A DNA stretch of 47,449 nt. Origin: Clostridia bacterium. Its GTDB lineage: Bacteria > Bacillota > Clostridia > DSM-8532 > SZUA-474. The notes beneath the pieces were generated by a model. That model made no database searches. It was not told where the DNA came from and saw nothing but the letters and a program-made list of their open reading frames with translations. Shown here piece after piece: positions 26,209 through 35,720 of the stretch (position 1 is its first letter; each line of letters begins with the position of its first letter). The stretch is taken from assembly GCA_003251775.1 (NCBI GenBank), contig QKEK01000037.1, forward strand, positions 1 to 47,449. The letters run 5' to 3'. The position numbers were made by a program, and so were the translations under genes.

Positions 26209-26237
26209 TTGACTATTAAATAAAAATGTGATATCGT
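26209..26237 (+). promoter_or_regulatory. Likely promoter of the ABC-F gene
   Basis: TTGACT (26209-26214) and TATCGT (26232-26237) are 17 bases apart, about 50 bases before the start codon. Confidence 0.6.
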
Positions 26238-26286
26238 ATGAAAAGAGTTATCTATCTATAGGGTTTAACTAAAAGGAGAATTATTT

Positions 26287-28191
26287 GTGAACATTTTATC
26301 AGTTGAAGGCGTTTCCAAGAGCTATAGCGAGAGGATACTATTTAAAAACATATCACTAGGTATAAATGAAGGAGATAAGATAGGTCTTATCGGGATAAAC
26401 GGCACAGGAAAATCTACTTTTATGAAAATTATTGCTGGAGTAGAGGGAGCTGATGAGGGTGGTATTATAAGAGTTAATGGCTTAAGAATAGCATACCTAT
26501 CACAAAACCCAGTTTTTAAGAGTGGTGTTACTGTACTTCAATATGTTACAGAGGTAAAACAAGAAAAGGATAATATAGATGTGTGGACCATAGAGCATGA
26601 AGCAAAAAACGTATTAACAAGGCTAGGTATAACAGATTTTAATGCCGATGTGAGTATACTTTCTGGTGGACAGCAAAAAAGGGTTGCTATCGCAGAGGCA
26701 CTTATACATCCTGCTGATTTGTTAATACTTGATGAACCAACAAATCATATAGATAACGATACAATTGACTATCTGGAAAAATACTTACAGCATAGAAATG
26801 GTGCTTTATTAATGGTTACACACGACAGATATTTTTTAGATAGGGTTACTAATAGGATTGTTGAGCTGGATAATGGTAATTTGTACTGTTATCAGGGGAA
26901 TTATAGTTATTTTTTAGAGAAAAAAATGGAGCGGGAGGCGTCAGAAGCTTCAACTGAACAAAAACGACAGACCTTATATAAAAAAGAGCTTGAGTGGATA
27001 AAAAGAGGGGCAAAAGCACGTACTACAAAACAAAAAGCAAGAATAGATAGATTTGAAAAGCTGAAGGAGGAGCAAGGTCCAAAAGCTAATGAAAGCATTG
27101 AAATAAAGTCAGGAATAAGTCGCCTCGGTAAGAAAATTATTGAAATTGAAAACGTAAATAAAGTATATAATAAGGCAGATGGAGAGCTAAGGGTCATTAA
27201 CGATTTCAGCTATATTGTTTTGAGAGATGATAGGATAGGAATCATCGGAATCAACGGTGTAGGTAAATCTACTCTTCTGAAAATAATTGCCGGTATATTA
27301 AAACCAGATTCAGGCAATTTGATTATTGGAGAGACGGTTAAGCTTGGTTATTTCTCTCAGGATTGCGAAGAAATGAATGGTGAGTTAAGGGTTATTGAGT
27401 ATATTAAGGAGGAGGCTGAATACTTGAAAACATCAGAGGGATTAATAAGTGCTTCACAAATGCTTGAACGCTTCTTGTTTCCGCCAGATACTCAATGGAC
27501 ACCTATTTCAAAGCTTTCGGGAGGAGAAAAAAGAAGACTTTACTTATTAAGAGTGTTAATGGGAGCACCTAATGTTCTGTTATTGGATGAACCTACTAAC
27601 GATTTAGACATACAGACCCTGACTATACTTGAAAGCTATTTAGACGATTTTTCGGGAGCGGTTATAGCTGTATCACATGACAGGTATTTTCTTGATAGGA
27701 TAGCAAACAAGATTTTCGCATTTGATGAAGCAGGTAGAATTGACAAGTCTGTTGGAAATTACTCAGACTTTTATCAAAGAAAAAAGGAAAATGAAAAGCT
27801 TCAAAAGAGTATAGAATTATCAAGGAATAGCATTGATTTCCCCAACTCACAAGCTAATAAAAAGAATCAAGGAGGAGTATTAGAAAATGATACTTCTGCT
27901 AAGATGCCTAGCACTAATTTGAAAGGTAATGGTGATTTAAAGCCACTTAAGTTTTCATACAAGGAGCAAAGGGAATACGAGCAGATAGATGATTGTATTT
28001 CTGCATTAGAGAAAAAAATAGATGATATTAATATACAGGTAAATGATGCTGCAAGTGATTTTACACAGCTACAGGAGCTTTTAGTACTAAAAGACAAGAC
28101 AGAAAAAGAGCTGGAAATCCTAATGGAACGATGGGTTTATTTGAACGAGCTGGCAGAGGAAATAGAGAAGAATAGAAAAAATAGGACATGA
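26287..28191 (+). CDS. ABC-F family ATPase
   Basis: This 634-residue soluble protein has two nucleotide-binding domains: GINGTGKST (first Walker A), LSGGQQKRV, LILDEPTNHID; then GINGVGKST, LSGGEKRRL, LLLDEPTNDLD. No membrane segment is present. ABC-F proteins act on the ribosome. The charged interdomain linker (about 215-280) and C-terminal coiled coil (about 555-634) suit the Uup/YdiF-like housekeeping group rather than a clear antibiotic-resistance type, though that cannot be decided by eye. The start is GTG 26287 behind AAAAGGAG. Confidence 0.93.
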   Translation: MNILSVEGVSKSYSERILFKNISLGINEGDKIGLIGINGTGKSTFMKIIAGVEGADEGGIIRVNGLRIAYLSQNPVFKSGVTVLQYVTEVKQEKDNIDVWTIEHEAKNVLTRLGITDFNADVSILSGGQQKRVAIAEALIHPADLLILDEPTNHIDNDTIDYLEKYLQHRNGALLMVTHDRYFLDRVTNRIVELDNGNLYCYQGNYSYFLEKKMEREASEASTEQKRQTLYKKELEWIKRGAKARTTKQKARIDRFEKLKEEQGPKANESIEIKSGISRLGKKIIEIENVNKVYNKADGELRVINDFSYIVLRDDRIGIIGINGVGKSTLLKIIAGILKPDSGNLIIGETVKLGYFSQDCEEMNGELRVIEYIKEEAEYLKTSEGLISASQMLERFLFPPDTQWTPISKLSGGEKRRLYLLRVLMGAPNVLLLDEPTNDLDIQTLTILESYLDDFSGAVIAVSHDRYFLDRIANKIFAFDEAGRIDKSVGNYSDFYQRKKENEKLQKSIELSRNSIDFPNSQANKKNQGGVLENDTSAKMPSTNLKGNGDLKPLKFSYKEQREYEQIDDCISALEKKIDDINIQVNDAASDFTQLQELLVLKDKTEKELEILMERWVYLNELAEEIEKNRKNRT

Positions 28192-28219
28192 GAGTAGGTG
28201 GCAATATTAAGTATTTTTT

Positions 28220-29452
28220 CTAGGACTTGTTAATGAACTCAACCTCAAAGTCTTGAAAGCGTTCTCTCCACTTTTCAATAGACATTGGAACCTTTTGAAT
28301 ATATTTTGCATTAGTATAGACCTTTACTGTATTATTAAGAGGTTGTATTACTGCTGCACATATTTTATCATCAGGCAAAAACATTATAATTGACTCATTA
28401 GTTCCAGCTAGTCCTCTAACCCAATGCACTTCAACAATAGCCTCAAAGTCATCTAGATTCTCTGTTGTACAACACTTTTGTGAAGTGTCTAAAAATAGAG
28501 CTATATCCTCTCCAACTAATAGCTGTAACTCTCTTTCTTGTTCTTTGGTCTTGACTATTCCTGTACTTAGAGGGGTAAATTCTTCATTCAAATCTCCTTT
28601 TTTAAAGTCTCCACTAAAGCCAACACCAGCTCCTGCATAGAACTGTGCTTCATTATTTTGCTCTAATACTATAACTCCATTATTAAGAGTAAACAATAGT
28701 TCAGCACCAGTATCTATGTCATAGAATCTAGCTTCTAAACTGCTAATGCTAGCTGTTCCGCCGATAAACCCTTGATATCCTCCACTAAAAGCATCTATCT
28801 GAAAATCAAAATTCTTATCAGTCTCATTAAAGATAACTAAAGTTGCTGGATCAAACCTTCCTGAATTTATTCTTCTCCATTCTCCGCTCCATGTGCTTTT
28901 TTCACTTATTCCATTTATTATATTAAGCTCAAAAGGTAGGATTTCTTTAGTATTCTCATTTATCCAGCTGCCTTCAATTCTGATGCCAGGAGTATACCAT
29001 CCATCAAATGTACCAGCTATAGAACCATCTGCACCATATTCTGTAATTCTTATCATTCTGTTAATTTCAATAGTACCTTTAAGCTGGATATTAGTTTTAT
29101 ATTTATTATAAAAGTAAGTACCCTCAACCTCTCCTTCATATATTTTAATACTCATATGTATTTCTAAATCACCTATAGTACCTTTTAAATCTATATAGTC
29201 TTCTGTTACTGTATCAGATAAATTAATACTTTCTGATTCTGCTTGTGCCGAGAGGTTATTATCTGTAGGTTTTTCAGTCGTAGTGCTTTCAATGCTATCT
29301 TGAACATACTCAGATATATTAATATCTTGTTTTACGCTTTCTTTGATTGTGCTATTTCCTTCTTTGTTGTTACTACTACTTAAATTGCTACTACATGAAA
29401 CTAGGCATAGTCCAACAATACTAAATATTAACACAATAATTATTTTTTTCAT
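28220..29452 (-). CDS. Lipoprotein of unknown function
   Basis: This 410-residue predicted lipoprotein has signal MKKIIIVLIFSIVGLCLVSC with Cys20. A serine/threonine-rich linker (about 21-75) follows, then a beta-rich region with the pattern EGEVEGTYFYNKY...IQLKGTI...GTFDGW...IEGSW. That pattern resembles short domains in other clostridial surface lipoproteins of unknown role. The C-terminal part contains a tryptophan-rich end (EKWRERFQDFEVEF). The ORF track starts at TTG 29482; ATG 29452 is where the signal peptide begins. Its leader is nearly the same as that of the CARF nuclease gene. Confidence 0.8.
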   Translation of the reverse strand: MKKIIIVLIFSIVGLCLVSCSSNLSSSNNKEGNSTIKESVKQDINISEYVQDSIESTTTEKPTDNNLSAQAESESINLSDTVTEDYIDLKGTIGDLEIHMSIKIYEGEVEGTYFYNKYKTNIQLKGTIEINRMIRITEYGADGSIAGTFDGWYTPGIRIEGSWINENTKEILPFELNIINGISEKSTWSGEWRRINSGRFDPATLVIFNETDKNFDFQIDAFSGGYQGFIGGTASISSLEARFYDIDTGAELLFTLNNGVIVLEQNNEAQFYAGAGVGFSGDFKKGDLNEEFTPLSTGIVKTKEQERELQLLVGEDIALFLDTSQKCCTTENLDDFEAIVEVHWVRGLAGTNESIIMFLPDDKICAAVIQPLNNTVKVYTNAKYIQKVPMSIEKWRERFQDFEVEFINKS

Positions 29453-29563
29453 TATTATGTTCATTCCTCTCTTCAGGCACAAACCTAGGTTGAAAGAAAA
29501 TCATATATATACCTTCTCTATTCAAATCATTTCAATTGGTTATTTTCTTTTAATCTTTCAACC
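29453..29563 (-). promoter_or_regulatory. Conserved leader element, copy B (upstream of the lipoprotein)
   Basis: Read on the minus strand, this begins GGTTGAAAG and carries a hairpin closing with ATTTTCTTTCAACC. It continues through TTTGTGCCTGAAGA to GAGAGG and the start codon. It aligns with 818-922 over its whole length with small gaps. About 60 of the last 70 bases are identical. Confidence 0.75.
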
Positions 29564-29848
29564 TCGGTAATAAGCCCTAAAAATAAATTTACTTAACTTA
29601 ACATAAACCATTATATCACAAGATAATGTAAAAAAGTGTATTGAAGTTATCAAAAAGGAGAGGTATGATTTGTTGCAACACAAAATAAGCATATTAACAT
29701 GGTTTAAGGTAGTAAATATTATTGCATTAACAAATTAGATATAATAAAATGAAATAGAGATTATTGAATTTTAAGAAAGTGTAAACAAAGACCTTGTTGA
29801 ATAGGTCTGTGCTTTTGCTAACGCTCTGGTGGGAGGATATTTATTGGA
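29564..29848. other. Intergenic stretch with a micro-ORF and a small hairpin
   Basis: No regular gene is visible. AAAGGAGAGG precedes TTG 29670, which would open a 22-codon ORF (MLQHKISILTWFKVVNIIAL and two more), too short to trust. A 6-bp hairpin AGACCT/AGGTCT lies near 29793-29812, shortly before the ribosome binding site of the next small ORF. Confidence 0.35.
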
Positions 29849-30001
29849 GTGAGTGATAATGGAGAAATTTTCGGAACGGATACAAGTAATGTAGCAAGGT
29901 CACGGATTCAGGATACACTAAGAAAAATTCAACGAATTTTGGAAATTAGGTATACTTTGAGAAAGAGAGTATACATATGCTTTTTGGAGGTGGTGGATTA
30001 A
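29849..30001 (+). CDS. Small 50-residue ORF coupled to the next gene
   Basis: From GTG 29849 the ORF reads MSDNGEIFGTDTSNVARSRI and continues with a basic amphipathic helix (DTLRKIQRILEIRYTLRKR). GGGAGGA lies 11 bases before the GTG. Its TAA stop overlaps the ATG of the next gene by one base (TAATG), the usual layout of translational coupling. It is absent from the ORF track because of its length. No homologue is recognised and the function is unknown. Confidence 0.45.
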   Translation: MSDNGEIFGTDTSNVARSRIQDTLRKIQRILEIRYTLRKRVYICFLEVVD

Positions 30002-30309
30002 TGTTAACAGTAGTTATTTTACCTCTAATCTTTATATATAGTGCGTTAATGATAGGTTTTTATGGACATAAAGCAGTTGGGGAAGTAAAGACATATAGTT
30101 TTCGTGATAAATATTTTCTTCTATACAATTTCATAAATATAGTTTATGAGGATGCAGTTTTATTTAAAGCTTTAGCTAGTACTCTGACTTTACTACTTAG
30201 CTTTTGTATAGCTACATCAAATCACATTGTAATCTCAATGCTAATTCTTTTTATTTTCAGCGGTCTATTGATTATTTTTCTTAATAGAGTAAAGGTAACT
30301 GCTCTGTAA
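30001..30309 (+). CDS. Small multi-span membrane protein upstream of secA2
   Basis: This 102-residue hydrophobic protein has one helix at about 2-21 and two near 60-95. They are separated by a polar segment (GHKAVGEVKTYSFRDKYF). The ORF track starts at 29977, but ATG 30001 is well spaced from GGAGGTGG and overlaps the stop of the preceding small ORF. It lies 132 bases ahead of a SecA paralogue and may be a partner of that system; this is inferred from position only. Confidence 0.65.
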   Translation: MLTVVILPLIFIYSALMIGFYGHKAVGEVKTYSFRDKYFLLYNFINIVYEDAVLFKALASTLTLLLSFCIATSNHIVISMLILFIFSGLLIIFLNRVKVTAL

Positions 30310-30390
30310 ATAGTGTTTAATTCAATAAAATCAATAATAATCTAAATTACTATCAAAGGGGAGCACATCTCATATAGCGAATTAAATACT

Positions 30391-30404
30391 ATTTTGCGTT
30401 GTTT
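30391..30404 (-). repeat. Copy of the dispersed AACAACGCAA repeat, inverted
   Basis: ATTTTGCGTTGTTT is the reverse complement of AAACAACGCAAAAT. It sits in the secA2 leader, just ahead of the ribosome binding site. Confidence 0.55.
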
Positions 30405-30441
30405 CTAAAAGGAACAACATAGAAAGAACAGGGAGGTTTTT

Positions 30442-32832
30442 ATGTTTAAGAAACTATTTAAAATTAAAGATGTCATTACCAGAATTAATGACATTGTTGA
30501 GTATAATACTGAGAAATATAAACCTATTGTGAAGGAAATTAATAACATTGATCTTAGTGATGTTGCTGAAGAAAAGCTTAAAGCGATGTCAACTAATATA
30601 AAAAGTAAGGCTATTCAAGGGACATCGCTAGATGAGCTGCTAATACAAGCCTTTGCTTTAGTCAGAGAGGTATCTAAGAGAAAAATTGGTCTTTACCCTT
30701 ATGATGTGCAGATTATAGCAGGAATAGCAATGCATGAGGGTAAATTAGTTGAAATGAAAACGGGAGAGGGAAAAACTCTTGCTGCTGTGCTTCCAGTGTA
30801 TTTGAATGCGTTGACTGGAAAGGGGGTTCATGTACTAACTTTCAATGACTATCTTGCATATAGGGATGCAGAATGGATGAGGCCCATTTATGAATTTTTG
30901 GGGCTCACAGTAGGGCATGTTATTGAGGACATGAATAAAACTAAAAGGCAAGAAGCATATAATTCAGACATAACCTATGTTACGGCAAAAGAGGCTGGCT
31001 TTGATTATTTAAGAGACTTTTTGTGCATAAAGGAACAGGACTTGGTGCATAGACATAGTAGGGGAAATTCTAATAACAATGGCGGGTGCTTTAATTTTGC
31101 TGTTATAGATGAGGCGGATTCTCTTATGATAGATGAGGCAAGAATACCACTAGTTATTGCGGGTAAAATTAATAGCCACAGATCTAATAGGTATGAGATA
31201 GCTAATCTAACAAAGAATTTGCAGGCAGGTGAGGATTATGAATTTGAGCAGTATGGCAACAATGTTTATTTAACTGATAAAGGGCTTGAGAGGGTTGAAC
31301 AAATACTAGCTTGTGGAAACCTATATGATGCACATAATTTGGAGACTCTTACCAGTGTTAACTGTGCATTATATGCCAAGGAATTGCTTGTACGCGATAA
31401 AGACTATGTTGTAAAAAATTCAGGAATTGAAATTGTTGATGAGTATACGGGGCGAATAGCAGATAAACGTAAATGGCCTGATGGCATTCATGAAGCAGTG
31501 GAGGCTAAGGAAAATGTTTGTATTCAAGAAAAGGGAGAAATTATGGGCTCTATAGCACTGCAATATTTTCTTGAGCTATATCCTAAGCTGTCTGGTATGA
31601 CAGGAACAGCAGTTACAGTAGCAAATGAGCTAAAAGAGATTTATGGAATAGATGTACTGGTAATCCCTTCAAATAAGCCGTGCATAAGAAAAGACCATAC
31701 TGATGCCTTGTTTGTAGATAGGTATAATAAAGAAAGAGCAATAGTAAATGAGATTTACAGAGTTCATACAAAAGGACAGCCAATATTAGTAGGGACGAGC
31801 AGTGTAGAAGAATCAGAAAGATTGGCGGTAAGACTTAATAATACGGGGATAAGCTGTAATGTACTAAATGCAAAGAATGATGAAATGGAGGCACAGATTA
31901 TTGCACAAGCAGGTAGCCTTGGTGCTGTAACAGTTTCCACTAATATGGCGGGTAGAGGTGTTGACATTAAACTTGGTGGCAGTGATGAAAGAGATAAAGA
32001 AAGGGTCATGTTACTTGGAGGTCTTTATGTACTTGGCACAAATCTATTTGAGAGCATACGGGTAGAAAAACAACTAAGAGGCAGAGCTGGACGACAGGGA
32101 GAGCCTGGAGAGAGCAGGTTTTTTATAAGTCTGGAGGATGAATTAATAAGAAAATATGAGCTTGTCAGGTATATGCCTTCGCTTAAAAATATAGATTCAG
32201 TAAATAAGGAAGCAATACAAAATATTAGCATTATAAGTGAGTTGCATAGAGGTCGTAAAATAATAGAAGGGTACAACTCTGATATCCGTCGCCAATTATG
32301 GAAATATACTTATGTCATTGAGGAACAGCGTCGTATTATATATAAGAAAAGGCTGGGTATTCTTACAGGTATAACGCAACTAAACACATTATCAAAAGGA
32401 GCAACAGAAAAGTATCAATATTTTAAGCATCTGTTTGGAGAAAGAATAATTAACAAAGTTGAAAAACAAATAACCCTATATTATATAAATAAAAACTGGG
32501 CTCAATATCTTAATTATATTTCTTATATACGTGAAAGCATACATTTAGTAGTTTTGGGCAAAAAGAACCCACTCGATGAATTTAATAGTATAGCAATGGC
32601 TGCATATATGGATATAATAGCTGACATTGATAAAGATATTGTAAATAAGTTTATCGAGCTAAGTATTGAAAGTATTAATGAAAATGGAATTGATTTGAAG
32701 AGAGAAGGCATTAACATGCCATCTTCTACATGGACATATCTTATAACAGATAATCCTGATCAGTTCAGCAGGCTACCAGCTTTGATAAAGGGTATTACTG
32801 AGGCAGTAAGCGGAAGATTATCAAAAGCTTAA
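30442..32832 (+). CDS. secA2: SecA-family preprotein translocase ATPase, accessory (SecA2-like)
   Basis: This SecA motor protein drives export through SecYEG or a specialised channel. The 796 residues hold NBD1 with MKTGEGKT (105-112) and VIDEADSLMIDEARIPL, the preprotein-binding region, and NBD2 with GTSSVEESERLA, STNMAGRGVDIKLGG and LRGRAGRQGEPGESRFFISLEDEL. The C-terminal zinc-binding tail of housekeeping SecA is absent, and the helical scaffold is short and divergent. A paralogue is therefore likelier than the main SecA. No secY2 or asp genes follow. AGGGAGG precedes the ATG. Confidence 0.85.
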   Translation: MFKKLFKIKDVITRINDIVEYNTEKYKPIVKEINNIDLSDVAEEKLKAMSTNIKSKAIQGTSLDELLIQAFALVREVSKRKIGLYPYDVQIIAGIAMHEGKLVEMKTGEGKTLAAVLPVYLNALTGKGVHVLTFNDYLAYRDAEWMRPIYEFLGLTVGHVIEDMNKTKRQEAYNSDITYVTAKEAGFDYLRDFLCIKEQDLVHRHSRGNSNNNGGCFNFAVIDEADSLMIDEARIPLVIAGKINSHRSNRYEIANLTKNLQAGEDYEFEQYGNNVYLTDKGLERVEQILACGNLYDAHNLETLTSVNCALYAKELLVRDKDYVVKNSGIEIVDEYTGRIADKRKWPDGIHEAVEAKENVCIQEKGEIMGSIALQYFLELYPKLSGMTGTAVTVANELKEIYGIDVLVIPSNKPCIRKDHTDALFVDRYNKERAIVNEIYRVHTKGQPILVGTSSVEESERLAVRLNNTGISCNVLNAKNDEMEAQIIAQAGSLGAVTVSTNMAGRGVDIKLGGSDERDKERVMLLGGLYVLGTNLFESIRVEKQLRGRAGRQGEPGESRFFISLEDELIRKYELVRYMPSLKNIDSVNKEAIQNISIISELHRGRKIIEGYNSDIRRQLWKYTYVIEEQRRIIYKKRLGILTGITQLNTLSKGATEKYQYFKHLFGERIINKVEKQITLYYINKNWAQYLNYISYIRESIHLVVLGKKNPLDEFNSIAMAAYMDIIADIDKDIVNKFIELSIESINENGIDLKREGINMPSSTWTYLITDNPDQFSRLPALIKGITEAVSGRLSKA

Positions 32833-32866
32833 GTGTAAAAAGCTATTTGATTATCTACAGAAAAAT

Positions 32867-32895
32867 TTGATATGAAAAATAATAGTTGGTATAAT
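32867..32895 (+). promoter_or_regulatory. Promoter of the GGDEF gene
   Basis: TTGATA (32867-32872) and TATAAT (32890-32895) are 17 bases apart, about 64 bases before the start codon. Confidence 0.7.
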
Positions 32896-32958
32896 ATTGT
32901 CTTAGAAGATAGCATGAAAATTGCATGTAGCATATTATTGTGGAATGGAGTATAGATT

Positions 32959-34410
32959 ATGATGCATATTATTTTATTCAGCTTAATATTAATATCTGGT
33001 ACTATACTTTTGATAATAGCTGTTTTTGCTTTTCGTCGTAAGAATGTTAAAAGTGTCAGGATTTTCTCATTGTTAATGCTGGCAATGGTTATTCATTCCT
33101 ACGGATACGCTTTCGAGCTATTGAGTCAAACCCTTAGTGGTATGTACTTTTGGATACGTATAGAATATATTGGCATTTCGTTCTATCCATTTCTTATAAT
33201 GCTCTTTTCCAGAGAATATGTTGATGAAAAGAAGATAGCTAGTAAACCTGTATTAGGTATATTGTTTGCTACAGGCATAATGACATTCCTATTAGTCCAA
33301 ACTAACCAATACCATAATCTATTCTATTCACGCATTGGTGTAGATTCATCGTATGGATTCAATGTTCTTGTCTTTAAAAGAGGACTCTGGTACACAGTTC
33401 AAGGTGTTACGCTCTATGTGTCACTGCTTTACAGTATTGCTGTTTATATCCACAAAATTGCAATAACAAAAGGCTCAGTACGAAAACGAGCTGTGGTTAT
33501 GCTTGTTGGAGCCATTATACCTGTAGTCACAGCATTGCTATATATACTAGAGCTACTTCCAAAGCACATAGATACCTCGCCCTTCTCATATCTGTTAATG
33601 AGTCTTGTTGCTATGAGGGGGCTTTACAGATATAGCTTACTGTTTTTGGGGGGAGTTACTCACGAAATGATATTAAATGCTATTGAGGAAGCTGTTTTTG
33701 TTGTTGATAGAGATGGATACATAATCAACATAAACAGTACATCAAAGAGATACTTTGACCCGTTGTGCAGGCTTTCATATGGTGATGAACTGTCAAAATA
33801 CCCGTTTCTTCTATCCTTGTCTACGGAAAAACACATACAGGATTTCGAGGTTGAAGCAAGGCATTATCAGCTCAAAATAATTCCCTTTGGTAAGGATTAT
33901 GGAGAAATTTTTGTTTTTTCGGATATAACCGAGACAATTCAAGCCAAAAGAAAGCTTGAGATATTGGCAACTACAGACTCGCTGACGGGCTTATTTAATA
34001 GAAGGTTTTTTATTAAAGCCTTTAGTAATATAGCTAAAGATGGGGTTTTTATGCTTCTTGACATTGACTATTTCAAAAAAATCAACGATAATCACGGTCA
34101 TGTAGAAGGGGATAGGGTTCTATCTCAGCTTGGAGAGCTACTAAAGCAACACTTTCCGGAGGGAGTTCATTGCAGGTATGGGGGAGAGGAATTTGCGTCA
34201 TTCTTTGAGGGAGTTAGTTTGGAGATAATATACCAACAAGCTGAAGAATTTAGGTATATAATTGAAACTATAAATGATAGGATTATGTATACGGTATCAA
34301 TAGGAATTGTGCCAATAATAATTAATGATTTCAGACAAACCATTATTCTTGCAGACAGATGTTTATATCAAGCAAAGGAAAGAGGAAGAAACCAGGTTTG
34401 TATTACTTAA
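32959..34410 (+). CDS. 7TM-PAS-GGDEF diguanylate cyclase
   Basis: This 483-residue membrane enzyme is predicted to make cyclic di-GMP. Seven N-terminal helices (about 1-220) resemble the histidine-kinase-type 7TM sensor module. A PAS-like domain follows (about 228-320, AVFVVDRDGYIININ). The GGDEF domain has TDSLTGLFNRRFF, DIDYFKKINDNHGH and the active-site variant RYGGEEF. The inhibitory I-site is not seen: a glycine occupies the usual Asp position four residues before the Arg. Transcription should come from the promoter just upstream. Confidence 0.92.
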   Translation: MMHIILFSLILISGTILLIIAVFAFRRKNVKSVRIFSLLMLAMVIHSYGYAFELLSQTLSGMYFWIRIEYIGISFYPFLIMLFSREYVDEKKIASKPVLGILFATGIMTFLLVQTNQYHNLFYSRIGVDSSYGFNVLVFKRGLWYTVQGVTLYVSLLYSIAVYIHKIAITKGSVRKRAVVMLVGAIIPVVTALLYILELLPKHIDTSPFSYLLMSLVAMRGLYRYSLLFLGGVTHEMILNAIEEAVFVVDRDGYIININSTSKRYFDPLCRLSYGDELSKYPFLLSLSTEKHIQDFEVEARHYQLKIIPFGKDYGEIFVFSDITETIQAKRKLEILATTDSLTGLFNRRFFIKAFSNIAKDGVFMLLDIDYFKKINDNHGHVEGDRVLSQLGELLKQHFPEGVHCRYGGEEFASFFEGVSLEIIYQQAEEFRYIIETINDRIMYTVSIGIVPIIINDFRQTIILADRCLYQAKERGRNQVCIT

Positions 34411-34431
34411 TAAGAAATATTAACCAAAGAA

Positions 34432-34473
34432 AAAGGGAGTGTAGGCTTTTTAAGAGCCTATGACACTCCCTTT
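34432..34473. terminator. Bidirectional terminator
   Basis: AAAGGGAGTGT pairs with ACACTCCCTTT and inner GGCT pairs with AGCC. It lies between the convergent GGDEF and KAS III-like genes, with a T-rich run on the minus strand. Confidence 0.85.
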
Positions 34474-34493
34474 GCTTCATAATGCTGAACAGT

Positions 34494-35492
34494 CTAATAG
34501 ATAAATGCCGTTGCCCCACAAGAAAAGCCTGAGGCACCAACAATAGTTACTACACGGTCACCCCTCTTAAGCAGTCCCTCCTTTTCAGCAAGTGCCATAC
34601 CCAAGGGTATTGAAGCACTACCTGTGTTACCAACTGTAGGGAAGCTATAGTGTACCTTTTTATACAAATCCTCACGAAGATTACCGCAAAAGCGTTTCAA
34701 ATTTCCTGTTACCTGATGGATAAATATGATATCAACTCCGTTAAAGTATTCTTCTGCCTTATACACGAAATCAGGAATAAATTCCTTCATAATGTCTAAT
34801 GCAATTGCTGCCAGCTGTCTGCTATGTACCATAAGCTTAAGATCGTTTTTTTCCTTACCAATCCTTATTTTGCAAACATCCTTATGCTCGCTATATGTAT
34901 TCATGTCAAATAGCTTAAAATTCCTTTTGTCCCCACCTTTTGTTAGAACCATTGCAACAGCACCATCTGCTATTGTCAGAGAAGAAAAGCCAGTGTTATC
35001 ATTGCTATCACCAAACATGTCCCATGGTATTAGCTCAGAACAAACCTCAGAGCTAACAATTAGTATATTATTATATCTGTTAGTCTCCAAGTACATATAC
35101 GCTAATTCTTTAGCATTTAAAAACCCCATACAGGCATTAGATATGTCGAAGGCATTTGAATTCTTTGCACCAATAGCATCTCTGATATGAATACTCATAG
35201 CGGGCTCTACATAAGCACGATACATAGATACATATAGGATTAGGTCTATATCTAACACGTTGATACTCCCATTTTCCAAACAGCGTTTTACAGCCTCTTC
35301 AGCCATTATAATGCCGTTTTCATCCTTGCTAATAAAGTGACGTTGCTTTGCTACATTTAGCGTAAGCTTTTTTTTCATATCGGCTATATTTGTGGTCTCA
35401 CCAGAGTAGCTTGCTACTTTTTGGAGTAAATCGTCGTTTGTTACAATCTTTTTTGGCAAATAATGACCGATACTTGCAATACACATAGACAT
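34494..35492 (-). CDS. 3-oxoacyl-ACP synthase III-like protein
   Basis: This 332-residue protein has the KAS III (FabH-like) thiolase fold. The catalytic triad is present: Cys121 (ISNACMGF), His259 (FIHQVTG) and Asn289 (VGNTGSASIP). The enzyme should condense an acyl thioester with a malonyl or acyl partner. It is not in a fab cluster, so it may be a specialised or secondary-metabolite synthase rather than the housekeeping FabH. GGAGGG lies before ATG 35492. The C-terminus GASGFSCGATAFIY is typical. Confidence 0.88.
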   Translation of the reverse strand: MSMCIASIGHYLPKKIVTNDDLLQKVASYSGETTNIADMKKKLTLNVAKQRHFISKDENGIIMAEEAVKRCLENGSINVLDIDLILYVSMYRAYVEPAMSIHIRDAIGAKNSNAFDISNACMGFLNAKELAYMYLETNRYNNILIVSSEVCSELIPWDMFGDSNDNTGFSSLTIADGAVAMVLTKGGDKRNFKLFDMNTYSEHKDVCKIRIGKEKNDLKLMVHSRQLAAIALDIMKEFIPDFVYKAEEYFNGVDIIFIHQVTGNLKRFCGNLREDLYKKVHYSFPTVGNTGSASIPLGMALAEKEGLLKRGDRVVTIVGASGFSCGATAFIY

Positions 35493-35712
35493 AATATTCC
35501 CTCCTGTTGAATTATTTATTTTTTTATCTATTAATACTAATTATACACGAATTACAAAGGAAATCAATACAATATAAATTAATATATAACATCGTATGAA
35601 TATAAATCCACCAATGTATGTTTTCTCAAAAAGCAAGTGGTATTCCTAAATCATAAGAAAAGCAAATAATGTAAAAAAGTTACAAAATCCTTGTTGTTGT
35701 TTAAACAACAAA
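35493..35712. other. Intergenic stretch between the KAS III-like gene and the MITE
   Basis: AT-rich sequence without a credible gene. A perfect palindrome TTGTTGTTTAAACAACAA (35694-35711) lies next to the element's target site. Confidence 0.5.
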
Positions 35713-35720
35713 GCTTAGAG
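35713..35720. repeat. Target-site duplication, left copy
   Basis: GCTTAGAG directly before the MITE, identical to 36001-36008. Confidence 0.9.

Noticed and set aside
34726-35190. 154-residue plus-strand ORF opposite the KAS III-like gene
   Set aside because: It is an antisense shadow of a gene with an intact catalytic triad and has no recognisable features of its own.
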